Shown here one piece after another: positions 55,138-63,306 of a stretch of DNA of 64,000 bases. The notes below the pieces were generated by a model. The model searched no databases. It was not told where the DNA came from and saw only the letters and a list, made by a program, of their open reading frames with translations. The position numbers and the translations under genes are program-made. Position 1 is the first letter of the stretch. Each line of letters opens with the position of its first letter. The stretch comes from Hyphomicrobiales bacterium (GTDB taxonomy: Bacteria > Pseudomonadota > Alphaproteobacteria > Rhizobiales > Xanthobacteraceae): the NCBI GenBank assembly GCA_017305555.1, contig JAFKKM010000029.1, forward strand, positions 1 to 64,000, written 5' to 3'.

Positions 55138-55945
55138 TCCCGCGCTCGCCATCGATCACGCCGGGCGCGATGGCGCGCTGCTGGCGGCGACGGTGCGCGA
55201 GGCGGGGATGCTGGCGCTGTCGAAATTTCAGACCGATCTGAAGACCTGGACCAAGGGCGCGTCGTCGCCGGTGTCGGAAGCCGACATCGCCGTCAACAAC
55301 CTGATCGAGCAGCGGTTGCGGCAGGCGACGCCGGACTACGGTTGGTTGTCGGAAGAGAGCGCCGACGACAAGGCGCGTCTCGCGCAGAAAAAAGTGTGGA
55401 TCGTCGATCCGATCGACGGCACCCGCAGCTATCTCGCCGGCCGCGAGGACTGGTGCGTCAGCGTGGCGCTGGTCGAGGGCGACGCGCCGGTGCTGGCGGC
55501 GGTGTTCGCGCCGGTCACCGATGAATTCTTTTTCGCCGCGCGCGGCTTTGGTGCGACCTTGCACGAGGCACCGATCCATGCGGCGTCGGGAACGGCATTC
55601 GACTTTAGCAGGATGGCGGGTCCCAAACCGATCATCGAACGGCTTGGCTTGCCGCGCGATGGCGTGGCGATTCATCCGCGAATCGGCTCATTGGCGCTGC
55701 GGTTGTGCCGGATCGGCGATGGCTCGTTGGATATCGCCTTCGCCGGTGGACAAAGCCGCGACTGGGACCTTGCGGCGGCGGATTTGATCGTCCATGAAGC
55801 GGGTGGTAGAATGACGATGCTTTCGGGCGAGCCGATCGGCTATAACCGCCCGGATGTAAGACATGGTGTGCTGGTTGCAGCGGGGCGTGAACGTCATGCC
55901 TCCGTGATCATGCATTTTCGCGATCACCCGCTTCCGTGGTCGTAA
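55124..55945 (+). CDS. Inositol monophosphatase-family phosphatase, CysQ-like
   Basis: A TTG start at 55124 overlapping pmbA fits the family N-terminus. The 273-residue product has the metal-site motifs WLSEESADD, DPIDGTRSY (95-100 for DPIDGT) and SRDWDLAAADLIVHEAGG. This family includes inositol monophosphatase SuhB and the 3'(2'),5'-bisphosphate nucleotidase CysQ. The PVSEADIAVN and GTRSYLAGREDW details favour the CysQ side, which removes PAP from sulfate assimilation. Substrate is not certain. Confidence 0.82.
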   Translation: MPDADPALAIDHAGRDGALLAATVREAGMLALSKFQTDLKTWTKGASSPVSEADIAVNNLIEQRLRQATPDYGWLSEESADDKARLAQKKVWIVDPIDGTRSYLAGREDWCVSVALVEGDAPVLAAVFAPVTDEFFFAARGFGATLHEAPIHAASGTAFDFSRMAGPKPIIERLGLPRDGVAIHPRIGSLALRLCRIGDGSLDIAFAGGQSRDWDLAAADLIVHEAGGRMTMLSGEPIGYNRPDVRHGVLVAAGRERHASVIMHFRDHPLPWS

Positions 55946-56028
55946 GTAACACCATGTATTCGCAGCCATTCTAGTCATAGCCATTCGGCAAGGCCGACTA
56001 ACCCTACGGCGATGAGGACAGGACGTCG

Positions 56029-56280
56029 ATGACGGAGCCCGCGCGGCAGTTGCTCCATCTGGTGATCGGTGGAGAACTGACGGACCTCGATAACGTGACC
56101 TTCAAGGATCTCGACAAGGTCGATATCGTCGGCGTGTATCCCAACTACGCGACGGCATTGACGGCGTGGAAAGCCAAGGCGCAGCAGACGGTGGACAACG
56201 CGCATATGCGTTACTTCATCGTCCATCTGCATCGGCTGCTCGATCCGGGCCAGAACGCAGACACGAAGCCGGCCAATTGA
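56029..56280 (+). CDS. DUF4170 protein
   Basis: The 83-residue product (LLHLVIGGELTDLDNVTF, VDIVGVYPNYATALTAWKAKAQ, ending in MRYFIVHLHRLLDP) matches DUF4170, a small alphaproteobacterial family. It is regularly found just upstream of the DUF374 acyltransferase and waaA, as here. Its TGA overlaps the TTG start of the next gene. Function is unknown; context points to lipopolysaccharide core or lipid A assembly. Confidence 0.85.
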   Translation: MTEPARQLLHLVIGGELTDLDNVTFKDLDKVDIVGVYPNYATALTAWKAKAQQTVDNAHMRYFIVHLHRLLDPGQNADTKPAN

Positions 56281-56984
56281 AACGTTTCTTTCGCAATGCC
56301 TTGCGCTCGCCCGGGTTCCAGCGCGCCGCCGGCGTCGCCGCGGCCGAATACCTGCGCCTGGTCTGGCTGACCAACCGCTTCAGTTTCGATCCGGTCGATG
56401 TCTATGACATCGTCGAGCCGCAGATGCCGGTGATCCTGGCCTTCTGGCACGGCCAGCATTTCATGACCCCTTTCATCCGCAAGGACGGCCATCGCGGCAA
56501 GGTGCTGGTGTCGCGCCATCGCGACGGTGAGATCAATGCCATCACCGCCGCGCGGCTGAAGATCGGCGCGGTGCGCGGCTCCGGCGATCACGGCTCGGCC
56601 TTTCATCGCAAGGGTGGCGTCGGCGCCTTCCGCGAAATGGTTCGGGCGCTGGAGGAAAACTACAACATGGCGCTCACCGCCGACGTGCCGAAGCGGTCGC
56701 GCGTCGCCGGGATGGGGATTATCATGCTGGCGCGCGAGTCGGGGCGGCCGATCATGCCGTTCGCGATGGCCACCAGTCGTTACGTGCGTTTGAACAATTG
56801 GGACCGCACCACCATCAATCTGCCGTTCGGCCGTGGCGCACTGGTCGGCGGCGAGGTGATCACGGTTCCGCCGGATGCGGATGCGAGCACGATGGAAGCG
56901 TTGCGGGCGCAACTGGAAGCGACCTTGAACGACGCCACCCGGCGCGCCTATGTCGCGGTCGGCCGCGAGGGCGGCGATGCCTGA
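56277..56984 (+). CDS. DUF374 lysophospholipid acyltransferase-like protein
   Basis: The TTG start at 56277 overlaps the DUF4170 stop (TTGA). The 235-residue product has PVILAFWHGQHFMTPFI (HGQ in place of a full HxxxxD), VLVSRHRDGEINA, GAVRGSGDHGSAFHRKGG and ALTADVPKRSRVAGMG. That is the DUF374 pattern, distantly related to LpxL-type acyltransferases. It is probably a membrane-linked enzyme of envelope lipid or LPS synthesis. waaA overlaps its end by 8 bases. Confidence 0.85.
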   Translation: MKRFFRNALRSPGFQRAAGVAAAEYLRLVWLTNRFSFDPVDVYDIVEPQMPVILAFWHGQHFMTPFIRKDGHRGKVLVSRHRDGEINAITAARLKIGAVRGSGDHGSAFHRKGGVGAFREMVRALEENYNMALTADVPKRSRVAGMGIIMLARESGRPIMPFAMATSRYVRLNNWDRTTINLPFGRGALVGGEVITVPPDADASTMEALRAQLEATLNDATRRAYVAVGREGGDA

Positions 56985-58281
56985 CCCGTTGCCGCCGCTG
57001 CTGCGCGCCTATCGCGCGATGTCCTCGGCGGCCCCGCCGATCACCCGGCTTCTCGCCAAGCGCCGCATCAAGCAGGGCAAGGAAGATCCGGCGCGCGTCA
57101 CGGAGCGGCGCGGCATCGCCGGCAAGCCGCGTCCGGGTGGGCCGCTGGTGTGGATTCATGGCGCCAGCGTCGGCGAGGTGCTGGCGGCGGCAGCCTTGAT
57201 CGAGCGGCTGCGCACGCGCGGCTTCCATGTGTTGGTAACGTCCGGCACCGTGACTTCGGCGGCCATCGTCGCCAAGCGTTTCCCGGCCGACGTGGTACAT
57301 CAGTATATGCCATATGACGCGCCGAAATTCGTCGCGCGCTTCCTCGATCACTGGCAGCCGTCGCTGGCGCTGTTCGTCGAATCCGATCTGTGGCCGAATA
57401 TGATTCTGGCCTGCTCGGCGCGGCGCTTGCCGATGGTGCTGATCAACGGACGCATGTCGCCACGCTCGTTTCCGCGCTGGCAGCGTGCGGCACAGACGAT
57501 CGCCGCGCTGCTCGGCCGTTTCGATATCTGCCTCGCGCAGTCGCAGGTCGATGCCGAACGCTTCGCCGCGCTCGGCGCGGAAAGCGTCGCCGTCACCGGC
57601 AATCTGAAATGGGACGTCGAAGCCCCGCCCGCCGACAACGTGCGGCTGGAGCGGCTGATGGCGTTGACGCGCGGCCGGCAAGTGGTGGTGGCGGCGTCTA
57701 CTCATCCCGGCGAGGAAGAAATCATCCTCGCCGCGCACAAGAAACTGGCTGGCCAATTCCCTGGCCTTTTGACGGTGATCGTGCCGCGTCATCCCCAGCG
57801 TGGCGAGGCGGTGGCGCGGCAGGTCGCCGAAGCCGGGCTCGAAGTCGCGTTGCGTTCGCATGAGGAATTGCCCGGCGCGCGCACCGGCGTTTATGTCGCC
57901 GACACCATGGGCGAACTCGGGCTGTTCTATCGGCTCGCGCCTATCGTGTTCATGGGCGGCTCGCTGGTGCCGCATGGCGGGCAGAACCCCATCGAGCCGG
58001 CGAAGCTCGGCACGGCCATCGTGCATGGGCCGCACGTCTTCAACTTCACCGAAGTCTATGACGCGTTCGACCGCGCCGGCGGCGCGCGGGTGGCGGCCGG
58101 CGAAAAGGAACTGGTGCAGGAGATCGGTCGGCTGCTCAAGGATATGCGCGAGCGGCAGGTATCGATCGCCGCCGCCGAGCAGGTGGTTGCCGACCTCGGC
58201 GGCGCGCTCGACCGCACGCTGGATTCGCTGCGGCCCTATCTGTTGCAACTGCGGTTCGACCGGGGCGCCGCCGATGCATGA
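56977..58281 (+). CDS. waaA: 3-deoxy-D-manno-octulosonic acid transferase WaaA (KdtA)
   Basis: The ATG at 56977 overlaps the previous stop by 8 bases. The 434-residue product is a GT30 enzyme: WIHGASVGEVLAAAAL with the catalytic Glu67, FVESDLWPNMIL, LINGRMSPRSF, and the CMP-Kdo-binding region FMGGSLVPHGGQNPIEPA. It transfers Kdo to lipid IVA at the inner face of the membrane. lpxK overlaps its last 8 bases, so DUF4170-DUF374-waaA-lpxK is one tightly coupled unit. Confidence 0.96.
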   Translation: MPDPLPPLLRAYRAMSSAAPPITRLLAKRRIKQGKEDPARVTERRGIAGKPRPGGPLVWIHGASVGEVLAAAALIERLRTRGFHVLVTSGTVTSAAIVAKRFPADVVHQYMPYDAPKFVARFLDHWQPSLALFVESDLWPNMILACSARRLPMVLINGRMSPRSFPRWQRAAQTIAALLGRFDICLAQSQVDAERFAALGAESVAVTGNLKWDVEAPPADNVRLERLMALTRGRQVVVAASTHPGEEEIILAAHKKLAGQFPGLLTVIVPRHPQRGEAVARQVAEAGLEVALRSHEELPGARTGVYVADTMGELGLFYRLAPIVFMGGSLVPHGGQNPIEPAKLGTAIVHGPHVFNFTEVYDAFDRAGGARVAAGEKELVQEIGRLLKDMRERQVSIAAAEQVVADLGGALDRTLDSLRPYLLQLRFDRGAADA

Positions 58282-59269
58282 GCCTGCCTTCTGGCACCGG
58301 CCATCATCGCTGACCTCGCGACTTCTCACGCCGCTCGCGGCGCTCTACGGAGCCATCGCCGCGCGGCGGATGGCGCAACCGGGCGCGGACGCCGGCGTGC
58401 CGGTGATCTGCGTCGGCAACTATCACACCGGCGGCGCGGGCAAGACGCCGACGGTGCTGGCGCTTGTGAAACTGCTGCGCGACATGGGCGAGACGCCGTT
58501 CGTGCTCAGCCGTGGTTACGGCGGCTCGTTGCCCGGGCCGCTGCGGGTCGATGCCGCGCGGCATATGGCGGCGGAGGTTGGCGACGAGCCGTTGATGATG
58601 GCGGCACATGCGCCGGTGGTAATCGCGCGCGACCGTGTCGCCGGTGCGCAACTGGCGCGCGGCGAGGGCGCCAGCGTCATCGTGATGGACGACGGCTTTC
58701 AGAATCCGGCGCTGCGCAAGGACATGTCGCTGATCGTCGTCAATGCCGCGCGCGGACTTGGCAACACGCAGGTGTTTCCTGCTGGCCCGCTGCGCGCGCC
58801 CCTCGCGCCGCAACTCGCGCGCACCGATGCGTTGCTGGTGATCGGCGAGGGTGATGCCGCTGCGGATGTCGAACATGCGCTGGCTGCGCGTGGCGTGCCG
58901 GTGTTTCATGCGCGCGTGACGCCGGACGATCAGACCGTGGCAGCGCTGCGTGGACAGCGCGTGCTGGCCTTCGCCGGCATCGGCGATCCTGGCCGCTTCT
59001 TCGACACGTTGCGCGCGCATGGCATCGCCGTGGCGGCGGAGCGGCGCTTTCCCGATCATCATCGCTTCACGAAGGATGAGTTATGGGCGCTCCGCGCCGA
59101 GGCGACGCGGGACGGCCTTGCGCTGGTGACAACGGAAAAGGATTCTGCGCGGCTGAGTGGCGACCTGGCATCGCTGAAGGACGGCATCACTCCGTTGCCG
59201 GTGATGCTGCGGTTCGACGATGAAGTACAGCTTCGCGAACTGATCGCGAAAAAGTTGCGTGGCGCATGA
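58274..59269 (+). CDS. lpxK: Tetraacyldisaccharide 4'-kinase LpxK
   Basis: The ATG at 58274 overlaps waaA by 8 bases. The 331-residue product has a membrane-proximal N-terminus, then the Walker A-like GNYHTGGAGKTPT (48-60), LSRGYGG, DDGFQNPAL (the LpxK substrate-binding block) and FPDHHRFT. It phosphorylates lipid A at the 4' position. Palindromic repeats begin 11 bases after its stop. Confidence 0.96.
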   Translation: MHEPAFWHRPSSLTSRLLTPLAALYGAIAARRMAQPGADAGVPVICVGNYHTGGAGKTPTVLALVKLLRDMGETPFVLSRGYGGSLPGPLRVDAARHMAAEVGDEPLMMAAHAPVVIARDRVAGAQLARGEGASVIVMDDGFQNPALRKDMSLIVVNAARGLGNTQVFPAGPLRAPLAPQLARTDALLVIGEGDAAADVEHALAARGVPVFHARVTPDDQTVAALRGQRVLAFAGIGDPGRFFDTLRAHGIAVAAERRFPDHHRFTKDELWALRAEATRDGLALVTTEKDSARLSGDLASLKDGITPLPVMLRFDDEVQLRELIAKKLRGA

Positions 59270-59280
59270 CAGCTTCACCG

Positions 59281-59367
59281 CTCCGTCATTGCCAGGGGCG
59301 TTGGCGACGAAGCAATCCAGTCCTGACGTCGTGGCCTTCTGAATTGCTTCGCTTGCAATGACGGAGA
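59281..59367. repeat. Palindromic repeat, third family (GTCATTGC ends)
   Basis: The outer ends CTCCGTCATTGC and GCAATGACGGAG are exact inverted copies, and the inner arms GAAGCAATCCAG and CTGAATTGCTTC also pair. A second member is at 59938-60026. Such elements yield spurious reading frames with ASEAIQ-like peptides. Confidence 0.8.
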
Positions 59368-59371
59368 ATAT

Positions 59372-59460
59372 CGTCATGCCCGGGCTTGTCCCGGGCATCC
59401 ACGTCTTTCTTGCTGACGTTAAGTAAGAACGTGGATGGCCGGAATAAATCCGGCCATGAC
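59372..59460. repeat. Palindromic repeat, same family as the groES-groEL element
   Basis: The arms 59372-59407 and 59425-59460 are inverted copies sharing GTCATGCCCGGG-type outer ends and CATCCACGTTCTT-type inner ends. It abuts the third-family repeat and ends before the DUF2093 gene. Confidence 0.83.
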
Positions 59461-59493
59461 CAGCCAAATTGCGAACGCAATGGCGTGGGCAGT

Positions 59494-59715
59494 CTACGCC
59501 TTCAACGCTTCGGGAAAATGCCGCTTCAACACGGCTTCAGGCGTTGCGTAAGCCTCCTGGCGGTCGACGCTCCAGTATTTCAACTCGTCGATCGGGATGT
59601 GAACGCCGCTCACGGCGCAGATTACGTAAGCGCCCGGCGAGATGATGCGGAAATCGCCGTCGAGATATTCCAGCCTGGCTTCGCCATGGCTCGACGGTCC
59701 GAATTTGTTCAGCAC
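59494..59715 (-). CDS. DUF2093 protein
   Basis: The 73-residue product (LEYLDGDFRIISPGAYVICAVSG, shortened; IPIDELKYWSVDRQEAYATPEAVL) matches DUF2093, a small alphaproteobacterial family of unknown function. In other genomes it is adjacent to xseA, as here on the same strand and downstream of it. The ATG at 59715 has GGAG upstream on the minus strand. Confidence 0.85.
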   Translation of the reverse strand: MLNKFGPSSHGEARLEYLDGDFRIISPGAYVICAVSGVHIPIDELKYWSVDRQEAYATPEAVLKRHFPEALKA

Positions 59716-60042
59716 GGTCAGTCTCCTCGCGGTCGTTTCAAGGGCCGCGCAACTCAGCAGATGTGGCTATCGTTTAGCACAGAACGGCGGCGGCGACATA
59801 CCGGATAGATAGGGATGGCTTTGCGGCGTTTGCAGGGAACTGGTTGCCGCGCCCGGTTTCAAGTGCGCCTTTGTCAGATCGGGAGAGGTCCCTGTGTCCC
59901 GTCATGGCCGGATTTATTCCGGCCATGACGGAGAAACGTCATGGCGAGCGGAGCGAAGCAAAGCAATCCAGAAAGCCACGAAGCAAGGACTGGATTGCTT
60001 CGTCGCTTGCGCTCCTCGCAATGACGGCCGGGACCACGGCTC
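59716..60042. other. Repeat-rich spacer between xseA and the DUF2093 gene
   Basis: No gene is supported. It contains a single arm of the second palindrome family (59901-59930, a near-perfect hairpin GTCATGGCCGGA with TCCGGCCATGAC) and a third-family element at 59938-60026, lying side by side. Confidence 0.8.
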
Positions 60043-61662
60043 TTAAAACAAATCGCCCTGATCCGACGGCTTGGCGGGGCGCTTCGCGGCTGGCTTCGCA
60101 GTCGCCTTCGGTGGTTCGCGGCGGGGCGGGACTGTTGCCGGATCGCCATCGGCAATCGCCGCGACGCGCCCGTCGGCGAATTCGAGATCGAGGCGCATTC
60201 CGGGCGGGATGGCCGCCGCGTTGCGCAAGGCGTGACCGGCCTCATCCCGCACCAGCGCGAAGCCGCGCGCCAGCACGCTCTTGTATGAGAGCGTCGACAG
60301 CAATTTTCCGGCGTGATCGGCGCGGGCTTGCTGGCGTTGCAGCAAGGTCGAGAGCGCGCGGCGCGCGCGTTCTGCGAGGCGTTGCGTCCGCTCGCGGTCG
60401 CGGATGAGCGCGGCGCGGTGCGCCTGCGCGCTGGCGAAGCGCGCCGCTCTCAGCCGCAGCGCCAGTCCCTGGAAGCGGTCGCGGCGTTGCTGCGTCACGG
60501 CGCGGGCGCAATGGGCGAGGCGAATGCCGCCGGTTGTTACCTGCTGCCGGGCCTGCGCCACCTGCGCGCGCAACACGTTCAGTGTCAGTCCTCCGGCCGC
60601 GCGGGTGAAGCGCCGGTGATGCAGTTGCGTATTCGCGGTGAGCGCGCGTGGCAGCGCGGCGGTTGCTGCATCGAGGCGCTGTCGCGGGATCGCCAGCACG
60701 TCGGCGGCGGAAGGCAGCGCGCGGGCGAGGCCGCGCAGCGCGCCGCGGCGATGCTCCTGCTCGCGCTGCCAGCACAGGATCGCGCGGCGTCCGTAATTGG
60801 CGATTTCCGCGAACAGTTCGGCGCGCACCGGCACCGCCATTTCGGCGGCGGCGGTCGGCGTCGGCGCGCGCTTGTCGGAGACGTAGTCGATCAGCGTCAC
60901 GTCGGTCTCGTGGCCGACGGCCGAGATCAGCGGGATCATGCTCTCCGCCGCCGCGCGCACCACGATCTCCTCGTTGAACGACCACAGGTCCTCCAGCGAG
61001 CCGCCACCGCGCGCGACGATCAGCAAATCCGGCTTCGGAATTTTGCCGCCGTCCTCCAGCGCGTTGAAGCCGTTGATCGCGGCGGCGATCTGTTCCGCCG
61101 AGCCTTCGCCCTGCACCCGCACCGGCCACACCACGACATGGCGCGGGAAACGGTCGGCGAGGCGATGCAGGATGTCGCGGATCACCGCGCCAGTGGGTGA
61201 GGTGACGACGCCGATCACCTCGGGCAGATACGGCAGAAGCTGCTTGCGCGCCTCGTCGAACAGGCCCTCGGCGGCGAGTTTCTTCTTGCGCTCCTCCATC
61301 AAGGCCATCAGCGCGCCGACGCCGGCGGGCTCCAGCGCGTCGATCACGATCTGGTATTTCGAGGAGCCGGGATAGGTGGTCAGCTTGCCGGTGGCGACGA
61401 CCTCCAGTCCCTCCTGCGGCTTGAACCGCATCCGGCCAAAACTGCCGCGCCAGATCACCGCCTCGATCTTGGCCTTGTCGTCCTTCAGGGCGAAATAGCA
61501 ATGGCCGGAGGCGTGGACCCCGCGAAAGCCGGAAATCTCGCCACGCACCCGGACATGGCCGAAGGCGTCCTCCACCGTCCGCTTGAGGTCCGAGGACAGT
61601 TCGGAAACGGTGTATTCGGGCGCGTTGGGCAAAAGCTGTGCGGAATCGGCGGGCATCGACAT
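60043..61662 (-). CDS. xseA: Exodeoxyribonuclease VII large subunit XseA
   Basis: The start at 61662 ([11 protein letters not shown]) is preferred; the frame is open to 61755, but those codons come from a palindromic repeat. The 539-residue product has the N-terminal OB-fold ([39 protein letters not shown] shortened), the catalytic domain ([49 protein letters not shown]) and a long coiled-coil region. A Lys/Pro tail follows. With XseB it degrades single-stranded DNA. Confidence 0.95.
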   Translation of the reverse strand: MSMPADSAQLLPNAPEYTVSELSSDLKRTVEDAFGHVRVRGEISGFRGVHASGHCYFALKDDKAKIEAVIWRGSFGRMRFKPQEGLEVVATGKLTTYPGSSKYQIVIDALEPAGVGALMALMEERKKKLAAEGLFDEARKQLLPYLPEVIGVVTSPTGAVIRDILHRLADRFPRHVVVWPVRVQGEGSAEQIAAAINGFNALEDGGKIPKPDLLIVARGGGSLEDLWSFNEEIVVRAAAESMIPLISAVGHETDVTLIDYVSDKRAPTPTAAAEMAVPVRAELFAEIANYGRRAILCWQREQEHRRGALRGLARALPSAADVLAIPRQRLDAATAALPRALTANTQLHHRRFTRAAGGLTLNVLRAQVAQARQQVTTGGIRLAHCARAVTQQRRDRFQGLALRLRAARFASAQAHRAALIRDRERTQRLAERARRALSTLLQRQQARADHAGKLLSTLSYKSVLARGFALVRDEAGHALRNAAAIPPGMRLDLEFADGRVAAIADGDPATVPPRREPPKATAKPAAKRPAKPSDQGDLF

Positions 61663-61723
61663 CCATTCGGTTGCGGCCTTGGTGTACCATGCCGAAGCAC
61701 GTTGCTTCGGGATAGCCCACCGG

Positions 61724-61803
61724 CGGTCATGCCCGGACTTGATCCGGGCATCCATCTTCTAGAAAAGGAGGATGGATTGCCGGGTCAAGCCCGGCAATGA
61801 CGG
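61724..61803. repeat. Palindromic repeat overlapping the upstream frame of xseA
   Basis: Inverted arms CATGCCCGGACTTGATCCGG and the matching CCGGGTCAAGCCCGGCAATG face each other across CATCTTCTAGAAAAGGAGGATG. Member of the second palindrome family. It lies between the divergent xseA and purD genes, so it may shape both leaders. Confidence 0.82.
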
Positions 61804-61879
61804 CCTGAGGCGTTTCATCACATGAATCCGCTCCGGACCGCTTGGAAACCACTGAAAAACCCTGAGATTACAGTATCCC

Positions 61880-63160
61880 ATGAATATTCTCGTGCTTGGT
61901 TCCGGCGGCCGCGAACATGCGTTGTGCTGGAAGATCGCGGCGTCGCCCCTGCTGACGAAGCTGTGGTGCGCGCCGGGCAATGCCGGCATCGCGCAGGACG
62001 CCGAATGCGTCGCGCTCGACGTCACCGATCATGCGGCGGTGATCGCGTTCTGCCGCGAGAACACAATCGATCTGGTGGTGGTCGGGCCCGATGCGCTGAT
62101 CGCGGCGGGCATTGTCGACGATCTCACGAGCGCCGGCTTCAAGACGTTCGGGCCGACGCAGGCGGCGGGGAAGCTGGAAAGCTCCAAGAGCTTCACCAAG
62201 GAGCTTTGCCGCGACAACAACATTCCGACCGCCGCTTATGCGCATTTTACCGACGCTGTGGCCGCGAAGGATTACGTGCGAAAGCAGGGCGCGCCGATCG
62301 TGGTGAAGGCTGACGGCCTTGCGGCCGGCAAGGGCGTCGTGGTGGCGACCACGATCGACGAGGCCCTCGAAGCCATCGACATGATGTTCGGCGGCGGTTT
62401 TGGCGAGGCCGGCGCCGAAGTGGTGATCGAGGAATTCATGGAGGGCGAGGAAGCCTCCTTCTTCGCGCTGTGCGACGGCGACACCGCGCTGCCGCTCGCG
62501 ACCGCGCAGGACCACAAGCGCGCTTTCGACGGCGACGTCGGACCCAACACCGGCGGCATGGGCGCCTATTCGCCGGCGCCGGTGATGACCGACGCCATGA
62601 ACAAGCGCGTGATGGACGAGATGGTAACGCCGACCTTGCGCGCGCTCAAGGCGATGGGGACGCCCTACAAGGGCGTGCTCTATGCCGGCGTGATGATTAC
62701 GAAGGATGGCCCGAAGCTGGTCGAATACAACGCGCGCTTCGGCGATCCGGAATGTCAGGTGCTGATGATCCGCATGATGTCGGATATCGTGCCGGCGCTG
62801 CTCGCCTCGGTCGACGGCGAGTTGAAGCATTTCGATCTGCGCTGGTATCCCGAGCCCACGCTTACCGTCATCATGGCGACCAAGGGCTATCCGGGCGACT
62901 ACGGCAAAGGCTCGCGCATCGAGGGGCTGGACGCCGCCGCGAAGGTCGAGGGCGTCGAGATTTTCCACGCCGGCACCAAGCGTGTCGACGGCCACATCGT
63001 CGCCAATGGCGGCCGCGTGCTGAATATCTGCGCCTCGGGCAAGACGGTGAAGGAAGCACAGGCGCGCGCCTATCAGGCCGTCGATCTGATCAAGTGGCCG
63101 GAAGGCTTTTGCCGCCGCGACATCGGCTGGCGCGCGGTGGAGCGGGAACAAACAACCTAG
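61880..63160 (+). CDS. purD: Phosphoribosylamine-glycine ligase PurD
   Basis: The 426-residue product is an ATP-grasp enzyme: [19 protein letters not shown] at the start, [42 protein letters not shown] (shortened) and [13 protein letters not shown]. It makes glycinamide ribonucleotide, the second step of purine synthesis. It has its own transcript, divergent from xseA, and is followed by a palindromic repeat element 6 bases after the stop. Confidence 0.97.
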   Translation: MNILVLGSGGREHALCWKIAASPLLTKLWCAPGNAGIAQDAECVALDVTDHAAVIAFCRENTIDLVVVGPDALIAAGIVDDLTSAGFKTFGPTQAAGKLESSKSFTKELCRDNNIPTAAYAHFTDAVAAKDYVRKQGAPIVVKADGLAAGKGVVVATTIDEALEAIDMMFGGGFGEAGAEVVIEEFMEGEEASFFALCDGDTALPLATAQDHKRAFDGDVGPNTGGMGAYSPAPVMTDAMNKRVMDEMVTPTLRALKAMGTPYKGVLYAGVMITKDGPKLVEYNARFGDPECQVLMIRMMSDIVPALLASVDGELKHFDLRWYPEPTLTVIMATKGYPGDYGKGSRIEGLDAAAKVEGVEIFHAGTKRVDGHIVANGGRVLNICASGKTVKEAQARAYQAVDLIKWPEGFCRRDIGWRAVEREQTT

Positions 63161-63166
63161 TTCCGC

Positions 63167-63291
63167 GTCGTCCCCGCGAAGGCGGGGACCCATACGCCGT
63201 GTCGTCGATGGTTGGAAAAGATCGTTCGTTGTTGTTTCTTTGATTACAACGAAGCGCAGGGATTCTGGGTCCCCGCCTGCGCGGGGACGAC
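63167..63291. repeat. Palindrome-ended non-coding element (same ends as the GIY-YIG element)
   Basis: Arms 63167-63201 and 63257-63291 are inverted; each has the hairpin GTCCCCGC-N4-GCGGGGAC. The left 38 bases are identical to 7091-7128. Only 55 bases lie between the arms and they encode nothing. It ends 15 bases before the dehalogenase ATG. Confidence 0.85.
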
Positions 63292-63306
63292 CAAAGAGGA
63301 TACACG

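Noticed and set aside
60242-61720. Second-frame open reading frame overlapping xseA
   Set aside because: It is an Arg/Ala-rich shadow of xseA in another frame, and xseA itself has all family motifs.
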